The position numbers were made by a program, and so were the translations under genes. Below are positions 15,758-24,543 of a stretch of 64,000 bases of DNA, piece after piece (position 1 is the first letter of the stretch; each line of letters opens with the position of its first letter). The stretch comes from Scandinavium ludwigii_A (GTDB taxonomy: Bacteria > Pseudomonadota > Gammaproteobacteria > Enterobacterales > Enterobacteriaceae): NCBI GenBank assembly GCA_050516505.1, contig CP191518.1, positions 2,728,001 through 2,792,000 on the forward strand, in the 5' to 3' direction. The notes beneath the pieces were generated by a model. It did no database searches and had not been told where the DNA came from. It worked only from the letters and a program-made list of their open reading frames with translations.

Positions 15758-18532
15758 ATGAAAACTATAAACGCGTTCAAAATCGAGAAAAGAGCTCTCA
15801 TTTTCTCTTTGTTAACTATTATTTTGATAGTCAATGCCACTCTGCTATTACTCTCTTATCTTGACATGGTACGGAGCGCACGCTTCGCCACTAATGATGT
15901 CGCCGTCGTAATTAATAATAATATTGAGAAAAATAAAAACATCGCGTCGGCACTTGGGGACCTGGTTGCTCTTTCCAGTAAAGATATTGCTGGGAAATTG
16001 GGTTCCAATGTTAACTTCAAACAAAATGAACGCGACCCTTCACTGTATCAGAAGCATATTATGTTTGCCGCAGGTGACGTGAGCGGTAACGACCGTAAAA
16101 TATCGGCCATTCTTAATTCATTCTGGAAAAGCCTTAGTGATGATAATAAAACCTCTTACTGGACTTATTTCTTCAGTGCGAACCTTAACTACGCTTACAG
16201 TTTTGAACCGGTAAAGAAAAGCGAATATAAATTTACCTCACCTCACCTGGCAATCAGTTCTTATTTAGACGAAGTATCCAGAAAAGTTAAAGCTGAAAAA
16301 GCATTCCTGGTATCAGAACGTCTTTACAGCGATGTTTATACAGATTCTCTAACCGGACTGCCGGTTATTACGTTCAGCGTGCCTGTAATTTCAAATAATC
16401 TCAATTTTAATAAAAGCAGCGTTGAAGGAATTATCTCCACCGATTATACCTCTACTGACCTGTCTGAGTTGTTTGATAAACACTTTACTCAAGCCGGTAT
16501 CACAGCCTCATCTTATCAACTGACTCTGCGAAGCAAGCGCGGTGGCCCAGATCTGGCGTTAACCCCGACAGAAATAAATTACTCCCCTTTCCCGAGTGTA
16601 AAAATACCGTTGACGGAAGGCTTTACCGTCAACGCAAAGGTCGGTTTATATAATGTCGTACATCACCGAACCTCGATGTTCGTCTTTACGAATCTTATCC
16701 TGTTGTTATTTTTTGCTACGTCGATGAATGCCTATCGCAACATCATGAACATGTTAAAACGACTCAGCTACGACTCGTTGACCCGTGCCTTCTCCAGGGA
16801 AGGCGGTGAGGTCATCATCAATTCCATGTCAGCCCATGAATCGTGGATAATCGTGGCGGTGGATCTGGACTTGTTCAAGGACATCAATGACACCTACGGG
16901 CATCATGTCGGTGATCTTTCTCTGGCGTATTTCTCTGAAACACTCATCAGGACGTTGCGGGCTTCAGATACGATTATTCGTATGGGGGGAGACGAGTTCC
17001 TGCTGCTGATGCCATGGTGTAACTATTCGGCAGCCAGTGCGCTGATGCAGAAGGCACAGAAAAAACTCAAACATTTTCAATTTGACGGTATTACTATCCC
17101 CATTTCGTGCTCTTATGGCATCCAGGAATTTACGGGTGATTTTGCTAAAGATTGTCAGATAGCCGATGAAAAGCTTTACGTCATGAAGAATCGACCGACC
17201 CGCATACCGAGACGTGAGAAGGTTGCGCAGGCTGAAAAGCTGCCAAACACCCTGCTGGAAAAAGATGTTGAAACCGACTGTCTGACGTTATTTGGGTTGC
17301 GCAATCATCCTGAATACCTGAATAACCGTAGCGTTCTGATGTTGGTCCATCTGAGTAACCACTCTGCACTCACTAACCTATTGGGTCAGGATTACGGCAG
17401 CTCACTGATGAAGTATCTGATTTCACGCATCACAGAGACTTTCCCGCACGATATCATCATTTGCCGTGAACGGATGGATAAGCTTGTCGTTATTCTCCCG
17501 CCCGTCAATACGAAGGATCAACTCAGCGTATGGGAGCAAAAAGCACAGACGCTCTTCAACATTCAGGAAATGCCAAATATCGGCCAACATGAACTGCGTA
17601 TCGAGGGTAATGCCGGACTGGCGGAGAAAGCGTTAACGCCTGAAAATCTTGATGAAGTTCTACGCTTTGCGGGCATTGCCCTACATAATGCCCGCAGTGA
17701 AGGTAATGGTAAAGTCACCCTCTTCACCCCGGACATGCACGCCTCCGGACTGCGCCATATTCAGCTGCATGAGCAACTTATCCACGCACTTGAGCGTGAA
17801 GAGTTCTATCTTGTAATGCAGCCCATTGTTGGGTTGGATGGAAATACGGAGTGCCGGGAAGGTGAGTGCCTGGTGCGCTGGGAAAGCCCGGTGCTGGGGA
17901 ATGTGCCGCCGGATCAATTCATCACAATAGCGGAAGAGACAGACCTCATCATTCCTCTGGGGGAATGGATCATCAACAATGCTTGCCGTGAACTGGCTGC
18001 ACTGATGGCACGAGGCAGCTGTGAAGATTTCAAACTGCATATCAATATCTCCCCTATCCAGCTACAAGCGAATGAGTTCGCGGAAGTCGTGATTGAGTCA
18101 CTCCGACAGCATGGGTTACAGGGCTATAATCTTTGCATCGAAATTACCGAGGGTGTTTTGGTTGGCAGTGGAACCAATACGTGTCGACATCTGAAGGCGT
18201 TACGTGAAATCGGTGTCACTGTTTCTCTGGATGACTTCGGTTCAGGTTATTCCAGTCTGTCTTATCTGCACACGCTCCCGTTTGATCAACTCAAAATAGA
18301 CCGTCAGTTTGTCAGTGGAGTAATGGAGGATAGCCGAAGTGAATCGGTGATCAATTCCGTGTTGAGTCTCTCAAAAAGCTTTGGCGTTCCCTTAGTTGCT
18401 GAAGGGATTGAAGATCAAGAAACGGGTGATAAATTACACTCCATGGGTTGCCTGCTTGCACAGGGCTATCACTATGGGCGACCGAAGCCGTTCAGCGAAT
18501 GGCATATTGATAACGGTCAAATCTCTTTATAG
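15758..18532 (+). CDS. Dual c-di-GMP enzyme (sensor, GGDEF, degenerate GGDEF, EAL)
   Basis: A membrane protein of 924 residues from this ATG. A helix at about 10-36 and another at about 307-325 enclose a periplasmic sensor. Next comes a complete GGDEF domain with GGDEF at 410-414 and an inhibition site RASD five residues before it. A second GGDEF-like domain follows whose signature is lost (CRERMDKLVVIL). The EAL domain at the end keeps ECLVRW, HINISPIQL, EITEG, LDDFGSGYSSL, KIDRQFV, AEGIE and QGYHYGRP. Both synthesis and breakdown of c-di-GMP are possible. The start is uncertain: a GTG at 15707 extends it by 17 residues, and neither site has a strong ribosome binding site. Confidence 0.85.
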   Translation: MKTINAFKIEKRALIFSLLTIILIVNATLLLLSYLDMVRSARFATNDVAVVINNNIEKNKNIASALGDLVALSSKDIAGKLGSNVNFKQNERDPSLYQKHIMFAAGDVSGNDRKISAILNSFWKSLSDDNKTSYWTYFFSANLNYAYSFEPVKKSEYKFTSPHLAISSYLDEVSRKVKAEKAFLVSERLYSDVYTDSLTGLPVITFSVPVISNNLNFNKSSVEGIISTDYTSTDLSELFDKHFTQAGITASSYQLTLRSKRGGPDLALTPTEINYSPFPSVKIPLTEGFTVNAKVGLYNVVHHRTSMFVFTNLILLLFFATSMNAYRNIMNMLKRLSYDSLTRAFSREGGEVIINSMSAHESWIIVAVDLDLFKDINDTYGHHVGDLSLAYFSETLIRTLRASDTIIRMGGDEFLLLMPWCNYSAASALMQKAQKKLKHFQFDGITIPISCSYGIQEFTGDFAKDCQIADEKLYVMKNRPTRIPRREKVAQAEKLPNTLLEKDVETDCLTLFGLRNHPEYLNNRSVLMLVHLSNHSALTNLLGQDYGSSLMKYLISRITETFPHDIIICRERMDKLVVILPPVNTKDQLSVWEQKAQTLFNIQEMPNIGQHELRIEGNAGLAEKALTPENLDEVLRFAGIALHNARSEGNGKVTLFTPDMHASGLRHIQLHEQLIHALEREEFYLVMQPIVGLDGNTECREGECLVRWESPVLGNVPPDQFITIAEETDLIIPLGEWIINNACRELAALMARGSCEDFKLHINISPIQLQANEFAEVVIESLRQHGLQGYNLCIEITEGVLVGSGTNTCRHLKALREIGVTVSLDDFGSGYSSLSYLHTLPFDQLKIDRQFVSGVMEDSRSESVINSVLSLSKSFGVPLVAEGIEDQETGDKLHSMGCLLAQGYHYGRPKPFSEWHIDNGQISL

Positions 18533-18534
18533 TT

Positions 18535-18568
18535 AATAATGGGCTCTATTCAAATAGAGCCCATTATT
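18535..18568. terminator. Bidirectional terminator hairpin
   Basis: Perfect 16-base arms, AATAATGGGCTCTATT and its complement, directly after the stop of the GGDEF/EAL gene. It separates that gene from the T6SS locus transcribed towards it. Confidence 0.8.
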
Positions 18569-18610
18569 CGCCGTGATAAAGGGATGAGTTAAATCAAAGT
18601 AAGCTTTCTG

Positions 18611-18766
18611 TCAGATCCCATTTGGCATACTGACCAGCCCTCTCCCCGCGTACTCTTTGCTGTCGTTCTCTACCTCGTCTGGTGTAAAGATGCCGATAGC
18701 GCCTTTAATTTCGTCTATCAAGGTATGTAAATTAGCGTCGGGAGATTGTGCGCTATATGGCGTCAT
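18611..18766 (-). CDS. Small uncharacterised protein, 51 aa, end of T6SS operon
   Basis: A 51-residue frame at the 3' end of the T6SS operon, 68 bases after the vasL-type gene. The start ATG (18764-18766) has AGGGGG four bases upstream. The product begins MTPYSAQSPD, then has an amphipathic helix (LHTLIDEIKGAIGIF) and an acidic stretch (DEVENDSKEY). No homologue is recognised. The ribosome binding site lies within an inverted repeat (CCCCTGG...CCAGGGG, 18768-18798), so translation may be controlled by RNA structure. It could also be a decayed fragment. Confidence 0.4.
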   Translation of the reverse strand: MTPYSAQSPDANLHTLIDEIKGAIGIFTPDEVENDSKEYAGRGLVSMPNGI

Positions 18767-18834
18767 TTTTCCCCCTGGCCCTATGTACCAGGGGAAAAAG
18801 GATTTCGATAGCGGGCGTGTTTATCAGACATCCG

Positions 18835-20187
18835 TTATTGCTCTGTCGGTACTGTGAGTTGCTCCAGGACATGAATCAGTGAATCCAGATGGCGTGCAGC
18901 CTGTTCCGTGTTTGCCTGAGGCACGTTTGGTTCTCCCTGCGCCAGAACCAACTGCCGGAGCTGCTCTTCCACCGGCACAGCGGCGGCAAAGGTGCTGGTG
19001 ATACGCCAGACAATCGTCTTCAGCTCACTTCCCGTCAGGTATTTGCCTTTCTGCCTGTCCAGCGCATCCAGTTGTGCCGACAGCGCCCGCAGCTGCATCA
19101 TGCCGGCATGCCAGCCGTTCAGGTCACCGGCTGGCAGCGTTCTGGATACCTGATACTGTTCCCACCGCTGGACCAGCGCCCGGGTCGCCGGGTCATCCGG
19201 CCAAAGTGCCTTCGCCTGCGACACCATTCCCTGCCCATAGCGAAGCCGCCAGCCCGGGGCCAGGGTCGTTATCCAGTTGACCTGGTTCTTCATCCGCGCC
19301 AGCCACATCCTGGAATGCGTCCGGTAATTCTCTGTCCCACGAAAGGCTTCAATCTGCGTCGGGGTCATCGGGTCGGGAATCCAGGCAACCGAGGCCGCCA
19401 TCGCCTGTGTTGCCTCATCCGGACGATGGAGAGCCTGCCAGCTGAATAACGTGGCAGCACTGAGAATCAGGGCTGTTGCCATCCCTGCCACAAACACAGG
19501 CCAGCGCTTCGGCTGTACCGGGACATCTTCTGTCACCTGCACCTCAACGTCAGGCTCCTTGCGGATGACATACACCAGACGACTCGCCGTTGTGGCTGCC
19601 TCTTCCATCAGGGTGAATGCCGGGCCTGGCACCCCGTCGTCCTCAGTGCCCTCCTCCGGCTGGGGACTGTGTTCCAGGCGGCTTAACGCGCTGCGTATCA
19701 GCTGCAGCAGCGGGTTCATCAGGCAGGCGTGTTCCAGCGCCTGACGCCTGAGAATGCCCTTCAGTTCCTGGAGCCGCTGTTCAGCCTGCGACAGGGCCGG
19801 GACATCTTCAGGTGTCAGTGAAAAGGTGCGAAAGCACTTCTGTAGCCGCTGTAACAGGCCACTGAGTATCTCAGCCCGGACATTCGCCGGCTGTGGCCAG
19901 AGCTGCACCCACTGGTGGCTCAGTAGCGCTGTCAGTATGGTCAGCCCCTCGTTCATCCCGCTGACCCGCGCCAGATGAGTACGAGCAAGGGTATACCAGG
20001 CGCAGGTCTGGAGTTCCACGCCGTTGATTTCGAACAGGGAGAGCGACAGGGCTTCCACCTGCTGCCAGTTGACGTCCGGGCGGGCCGGATGCGTCAGCTT
20101 ACTCATCTCATCGCGCAGTGCCATAAACTCAGACAAGGTACGCGGGTCACCACCGGTTCTCACCGGGCGGGGTTGTTGGTCATGCAT
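18835..20187 (-). CDS. vasL: T6SS VasL-type TssA-like protein (ImpA N-terminal domain)
   Basis: A 450-residue protein of the ImpA/TssA-like group. The N-terminal third matches the ImpA_N pattern (DEMSKLTHPARPDVNWQQVEALSLSLFEINGVELQ then LLSHQWVQLWPQP). A single membrane helix at about 228-248 (WPVFVAGMATALILSAATL) divides it from a C-terminal VasL domain of about 200 residues. Membrane-anchored members of this group (TagA/VasL) are thought to act at the distal end of the sheath and limit or stabilise its length. It is the second ImpA protein of this locus; the true TssA is at 24544-26139. Confidence 0.8.
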   Translation of the reverse strand: MHDQQPRPVRTGGDPRTLSEFMALRDEMSKLTHPARPDVNWQQVEALSLSLFEINGVELQTCAWYTLARTHLARVSGMNEGLTILTALLSHQWVQLWPQPANVRAEILSGLLQRLQKCFRTFSLTPEDVPALSQAEQRLQELKGILRRQALEHACLMNPLLQLIRSALSRLEHSPQPEEGTEDDGVPGPAFTLMEEAATTASRLVYVIRKEPDVEVQVTEDVPVQPKRWPVFVAGMATALILSAATLFSWQALHRPDEATQAMAASVAWIPDPMTPTQIEAFRGTENYRTHSRMWLARMKNQVNWITTLAPGWRLRYGQGMVSQAKALWPDDPATRALVQRWEQYQVSRTLPAGDLNGWHAGMMQLRALSAQLDALDRQKGKYLTGSELKTIVWRITSTFAAAVPVEEQLRQLVLAQGEPNVPQANTEQAARHLDSLIHVLEQLTVPTEQ

Positions 20188-20235
20188 GTTTGGTCGTCCG
20201 TGGGTATGGTGGAAAGTCTGGTTCAGATGCGGTGG

Positions 20236-20709
20236 CTACTCGGGAAGCAAAGGGGCAATCATCGTAAAGAACGCCTCTTCATCAAACCGCACTTGTTTCG
20301 CGTTGAGCGTCCCGGCCGAACTCCAGGTCCACTCGTCACCCCCACCCCTGCGCATAAACAGGCGATACAATGGCTGAATATTGCCCGTTGTACACAGGCA
20401 GACTTCAATACACCCGGTCACGTCTTGCCCGTACAGAAAAATGGGCGTAAACCGGATACTCCGTTGCTGATAGTGCAGGATGATACCCGGGACGGAAAAT
20501 GCCCTACCGCCAATCAGGAATTCAACCAAGGATGTGTTTGTGGTTTCAGTGCGGACGTCTGTTCCGGTCAGCCATGTTTCCATTGACGCCTGAAGCAGGC
20601 TTATCCGCTGGCGAAAGGCCGCGATATCGGCTTCAGCCTTCGTATTAAAGTCAACAGTGCGGGGCTGCTGGTCCTGTAGTTTTTGCAGAAATTGCGCTTT
20701 TGCTGACAT
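20236..20709 (-). CDS. Uncharacterised T6SS-linked protein, 157 aa
   Basis: Not recognised. The 157-residue product has an amphipathic helical N-terminus (residues about 20-45) followed by a beta-rich region (AFSVPGIILHYQQRSIRFTPIFLYGQ, CIEVCLCTT, WTWSSAGTL). No signal peptide or membrane helix is seen. It sits between tssE and the vasL-type gene, 30 bases after tssE, and is clearly part of the operon. A role as accessory baseplate or sheath-end factor, or as a cytoplasmic effector or partner, can only be guessed. Confidence 0.6.
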   Translation of the reverse strand: MSAKAQFLQKLQDQQPRTVDFNTKAEADIAAFRQRISLLQASMETWLTGTDVRTETTNTSLVEFLIGGRAFSVPGIILHYQQRSIRFTPIFLYGQDVTGCIEVCLCTTGNIQPLYRLFMRRGGGDEWTWSSAGTLNAKQVRFDEEAFFTMIAPLLPE

Positions 20710-20739
20710 AGGTGTTATTCAGATTTGGCTGTGGGAAAA

Positions 20740-21192
20740 TTAAATACGGGCCTGGTGGCCAAGATAGTTTTGCTGTTTCAGGTGGCGGACAAGCACGCGG
20801 CCTTCGGGCATGAATTCGGTGCCATAGCGCACCAGACCGATGCCCTTTAGCTCGGCATCGATGGCATAGCGCAGTTCGCCAGGCGTTGTCTGCGCCTGGA
20901 TGACCACGGCGATTTTTTTCAGCCGGGGCTCATATTTCAGCAGCACGCCCGAGAGGGTATCCATCAGCTCATGTTCGGTCCCCGGCAGCCCATTGATTAC
21001 CGTGGTCATATCCGGGAGTCCGAAGTCCGGCAGATGAGTGAGCGTCCCGGCCCGGCAATTCAGTATGCGCTGCATATTATCCAGGACCGACATAATCACC
21101 TGGTTCTCCTCGCTGACCTGATGCAGGTCGAGCCCACCAGTGAAATTACCGAAAAGGGTCTCATACAGCGACGGACGTGGCGACTCACTCAT
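20740..21192 (-). CDS. tssE: T6SS baseplate protein TssE
   Basis: A 150-residue homologue of phage T4 gp25, the wedge protein joining baseplate and sheath. The start SLYETLFGNF and the core LNCRAGTLTHLPDFGLPDM fit TssE, which has R..G.L...PDYGL-type motifs; the C-terminal half carries LSGVLLKYEPRL and the beta hairpins typical of gp25. It overlaps the end of tssJ by eight bases, which suggests translational coupling. Cytoplasmic. Confidence 0.92.
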   Translation of the reverse strand: MSESPRPSLYETLFGNFTGGLDLHQVSEENQVIMSVLDNMQRILNCRAGTLTHLPDFGLPDMTTVINGLPGTEHELMDTLSGVLLKYEPRLKKIAVVIQAQTTPGELRYAIDAELKGIGLVRYGTEFMPEGRVLVRHLKQQNYLGHQARI

Positions 21193-21727
21193 CTTTCAGC
21201 GCCTCCAGCGTCAGCCGGTTGTTTCCGGCCTCAATCACCCTCGCCTTGTCCGGATCGAGGTCATCCCGGCTCAGTACCACCCGCCAGGTGTTGTTCACCT
21301 GGTCCGGCGACATAAACATCCCGGCCACCGCCACATACTGCGTCTTTTCATCCATCGGCATATCCACCATCACCGCCCCACCCGGCTGCAGGCGAATGTC
21401 TTTCTCTGCCACGAGGTCCGCTTTGATGGCCTGGCTGTCAGCCTTAAACAGGGATGGATAGTCCGTACTGTCGAAGGTCTTGCGGTCCTTCAGTTGATAC
21501 ACCCTCACCACAGTGGACAGTGCCGCGCCACCGGCATTGCTGTTCACGGCCTCACGGGCCCGGATATCCAGGCGCACGGTCTTTATCTGCTTATAAAAAA
21601 TCGATTTGGTCACAGCGACGGTGCCGTCGCTGATGCTCTGGGTCAGCCCACAACCGGTCAGCATCAGTGTGATGCCGGCGGTCAGTGCCACCAGGGGGAA
21701 TTTACCAGCGGTAGTCGCCATCTTCAT
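21185..21727 (-). CDS. tssJ: T6SS outer-membrane lipoprotein TssJ
   Basis: A 180-residue lipoprotein that anchors the TssJLM membrane complex to the outer membrane. The signal peptide ends in LMLTGC with lipidated Cys26. The mature part has the transthyretin-like pattern of TssJ: LDIRAREAVNSNAGGAALSTVVRVYQLKDRKTF, LVAEKDIRLQPGG, TQYVAVAGMF. It overlaps tssG by 26 bases and tssE by 8. The ATG at 21725-21727 has GGGAG four bases upstream; an ATG two codons later is also possible. Confidence 0.93.
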   Translation of the reverse strand: MKMATTAGKFPLVALTAGITLMLTGCGLTQSISDGTVAVTKSIFYKQIKTVRLDIRAREAVNSNAGGAALSTVVRVYQLKDRKTFDSTDYPSLFKADSQAIKADLVAEKDIRLQPGGAVMVDMPMDEKTQYVAVAGMFMSPDQVNNTWRVVLSRDDLDPDKARVIEAGNNRLTLEALKDE

Positions 21728-22805
21728 CGGTCTCCCTGCGGTGAATATGTTCCTGAACGCGCTCGTAGCGGCCCAGGTTGATGATGATTGTTTTCGGGTG
21801 TGTATGGGTTTTTGGCGGACTCAGAGGTCGCATCACGGCAGTACGGCCCAGTTGTACCGCGCCTGTTTTGGGTTTGCTGTGCATTGTCGCATCGGGAAGC
21901 AGGCTGCGGTCCACACACAGCTGCAGGCGCACAGCAAGACGTGACCCAAGATAGACATGCAGCAGCGCCATTAAATCGGTATGCAGGTCACCTCCGGGCA
22001 ACCAGCCCTGCACTTCATCCGGGTCGGTGGTCGTCAACCTCATCAGCACCTGGCTGTTCACATCGGTGGCATAGTTGCCCATCACTGGCCGGTTAGTCAG
22101 GGTGACAGGCTGGCTGACACTCATGGTCAGTGGCTTTTTCAGCGGAACACGGCGTTTGTCGTGATGCCAGATTTTCGCCTGTGTGTTCGGGGCCAGCAGG
22201 CGCACCAGCGAGGCCATCCCTTCCGCGGTGCGCCCCGGGAGTAACATCACCGGCAGCAGAGCCAGAAAGCGTGAAGCGGGCGCCGCGATACTGTCCGTAC
22301 AACCGTCAATCCCGAGCCCCGCCAGCCCCAGCAAATACTGCGATATGTTGTCCTTGCCACCCGTTTCAAAGCTCGCCGGATACGAATATTTACGCCAGAT
22401 GCGGTAGTACTGGGCAATCAGCCGGTGGTTGAAAATATCGAGAAAATCCGCCGTGGCTTCATACCCTTCTCGCCGTTGGGTGATGTCATCGATGTAGTGC
22501 GTGGGCAGCGGCGACTCGACACCGTAGAGTCCCATAAAGGTGATACGCACCGTGGGCGGCAGGTGCGGATGCTCCGCAGGCTCCAGCGCTTTGATTTCCG
22601 AGGCCGGGAAACCCATCCCCGGATGCGGCCGGAAGCGCACCGGCTCATGACGGACCTGCCAGCTACTGCCAATGACCGGCTTATCCGGCTGGCTCTGCTC
22701 CAGTAACTGGCAGAAACGATAAAAGTTCATGTACGGCAGGTACTGCCGTAACTGCTCTGTCAGCCGGGCAGGCGCGGACTGTGATTCTCTTTCCACCGGA
22801 TGCAC
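21702..22805 (-). CDS. tssG: T6SS baseplate protein TssG
   Basis: A 367-residue TssG (ImpH/VasB) protein, part of the TssFG wedge in the cytoplasmic baseplate. Recognisable blocks are MNFYRFCQLLEQ near 26-37, VRFRPHPGMGFPASEI, ITFMGLYGVESPLPTHY, and LDIFNHRLIAQYYRIWRKY. The start used is a GTG at 22803-22805 with AAGGA just upstream; it overlaps the tssF stop by about 46 bases, which is common for this pair. A later start before the MNFYRF block cannot be excluded. Confidence 0.92.
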   Translation of the reverse strand: MHPVERESQSAPARLTEQLRQYLPYMNFYRFCQLLEQSQPDKPVIGSSWQVRHEPVRFRPHPGMGFPASEIKALEPAEHPHLPPTVRITFMGLYGVESPLPTHYIDDITQRREGYEATADFLDIFNHRLIAQYYRIWRKYSYPASFETGGKDNISQYLLGLAGLGIDGCTDSIAAPASRFLALLPVMLLPGRTAEGMASLVRLLAPNTQAKIWHHDKRRVPLKKPLTMSVSQPVTLTNRPVMGNYATDVNSQVLMRLTTTDPDEVQGWLPGGDLHTDLMALLHVYLGSRLAVRLQLCVDRSLLPDATMHSKPKTGAVQLGRTAVMRPLSPPKTHTHPKTIIINLGRYERVQEHIHRRETDEDGDYRW

Positions 22806-24523
22806 TTTCCTTCTGGCTGAACAATAAGGGTGAGCTGGTTAAACTGGTTCATGTCGGCATAGAGGCCAAAGAACCGGTTGAGCATTTCGCCAAACAGGTG
22901 AATGTCCCCTTCCCCGGTGAAACCGTTGCTGTCGAGGGTGACTTCGATGTCCAGCCCCCGGAGTAAGTACCCCTGCTCAAAACGCTGGAGTCGGTGATGT
23001 GTGACATGCTGAATGGCTTCCAGCCGGCGGTTATTGAGTTCATCTTCCTGCCAGTTATACAGCGCCAGGGTGCCGCGCAGCACTTCGGCGGTACTCATCA
23101 TGTTGAGGAATCCAGAACCGAGATGGCTCAGCACCCGCCAGTGAAAGCGGTCTTCGGCAGGCGGGTAGACGGGTAATGTCGGTTTGACGAGATTTCTGAC
23201 CGTTAACGGGGCCTGCACCACCTGTTCACAGCGGTCAAGCAGCGTACTCTGAAGTGCCCGGCGCGGTAACTGGCCGTTGGTGCCGGTGATTTGCAGCGAC
23301 ACGGCTTCACGCTCAAACAGGCGGTCATCTTCCCACTGGTGACCGCCCAGAATAAGCCAGGTGTCATACAACCCGGTCACGCTGCGTTTCACGCGAGTGT
23401 GGTAGTAGCGTGGTGGAGCCTGACGACGCATCATGCCGCCTTTATGACGGAAACTGCTGAACGGCACATACTCCGCATCACGGGTCCGGTTTGAGCCGGT
23501 GACCGAATCCACCGAGTAAATCTCGGTATGTCCGTCCTGCAGCCTTTTCGGTCGCAGCAGATATTCGCTTTCAAGCCCGGTGATGGTGAGCGGGTCTGCT
23601 TCCAGCGTGAACAGGTTAATCACCGGCACGCAGTGAAGACGAACCGCGTCATCGGTGACCGGCAGGTCTGATGGCCACGGTGTACTGAACACGACTTCAA
23701 TATCGAAGTACGCCGCCCCGGCGGACGGCGTAATACCGTCCAGGCCATTGAGGTGAACAAACATAAATTTGTCGCGGAAGGTGAAGTATTCCAGCAGCAG
23801 CTGATAACCACTGAAGGCCGTATCGCCTTTTGGCCACAGCCCGTCCTCTTCAGCGAATCCGCCCGGTGAGAAATACCCGTCAAGCCGGATACGGTCAGTC
23901 TGCCCGGGTAACCGCATGTACAGTGCTGCCTGTCGTTTGGTCAGCATCAGGTGCAACTGGCTGCTGACCGGCGCATCCGCCCCGAGATACAGACTCAGGT
24001 GACTGAGGTCAGCATGGGACCAGTCCGCCTGTGTGCTGCAGGCAAAGCGCATGCGCAGGAGCGAGCGTCCGTCCGGTTCGGTGGTCATGGTGACACCCGA
24101 AACACTGAGCGGATTGAGCATCACATCCTGGGTCGTGCGGTAGCGACAGACCGTGTTTTTCGGCCCCACCGGGCGGGAGTACACTTCCAGACCCGCGGGC
24201 ATCACTTCCGCCATTTTCACGGCCTGAAGCGCGGGCGTGAACGCCACCACCGAAAGTGACGGAATGGTGCGCAGATAGTGTGGCCAGAGCATGCTGACCA
24301 GTCCTTCGGTCAGTTCCGGCAGGTCATCGTCAATCTTCTCCCGCAGCCGTCCCATAGAAAAAGCAAAGCCTTCGAACAGACGCTCGACATAGGGATCGGG
24401 TGTGCCAGCCTTATCCAGATCCAGCATCGCGGCCCGGTCCGGGTGGGTCTGAGCAAATTCTTTGGCCGCTTCACGCAGGTAGCGCATTTCCGCGTCGTAA
24501 TAACGCAGGGTTAAATCATCCAT
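22760..24523 (-). CDS. tssF: T6SS baseplate protein TssF
   Basis: A 587-residue TssF (ImpG/VasA), the main wedge subunit of the baseplate. The start MDDLTLRYYDAEMRYLREAA and the following EFAQTHPDRAAMLDL, DPYVERLFEGFAFSMGRLREKID..LPELTEGLVSMLWPHYL are signature TssF sequences. Length is normal for the family. It starts 20 bases after the tssA stop and overlaps tssG. Cytoplasmic; works with TssG, TssE, TssK and VgrG. Confidence 0.95.
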   Translation of the reverse strand: MDDLTLRYYDAEMRYLREAAKEFAQTHPDRAAMLDLDKAGTPDPYVERLFEGFAFSMGRLREKIDDDLPELTEGLVSMLWPHYLRTIPSLSVVAFTPALQAVKMAEVMPAGLEVYSRPVGPKNTVCRYRTTQDVMLNPLSVSGVTMTTEPDGRSLLRMRFACSTQADWSHADLSHLSLYLGADAPVSSQLHLMLTKRQAALYMRLPGQTDRIRLDGYFSPGGFAEEDGLWPKGDTAFSGYQLLLEYFTFRDKFMFVHLNGLDGITPSAGAAYFDIEVVFSTPWPSDLPVTDDAVRLHCVPVINLFTLEADPLTITGLESEYLLRPKRLQDGHTEIYSVDSVTGSNRTRDAEYVPFSSFRHKGGMMRRQAPPRYYHTRVKRSVTGLYDTWLILGGHQWEDDRLFEREAVSLQITGTNGQLPRRALQSTLLDRCEQVVQAPLTVRNLVKPTLPVYPPAEDRFHWRVLSHLGSGFLNMMSTAEVLRGTLALYNWQEDELNNRRLEAIQHVTHHRLQRFEQGYLLRGLDIEVTLDSNGFTGEGDIHLFGEMLNRFFGLYADMNQFNQLTLIVQPEGKCIRWKENHSPRLPG

Positions 24524-24543
24524 TTATTCGTATTCCTGTGGAT

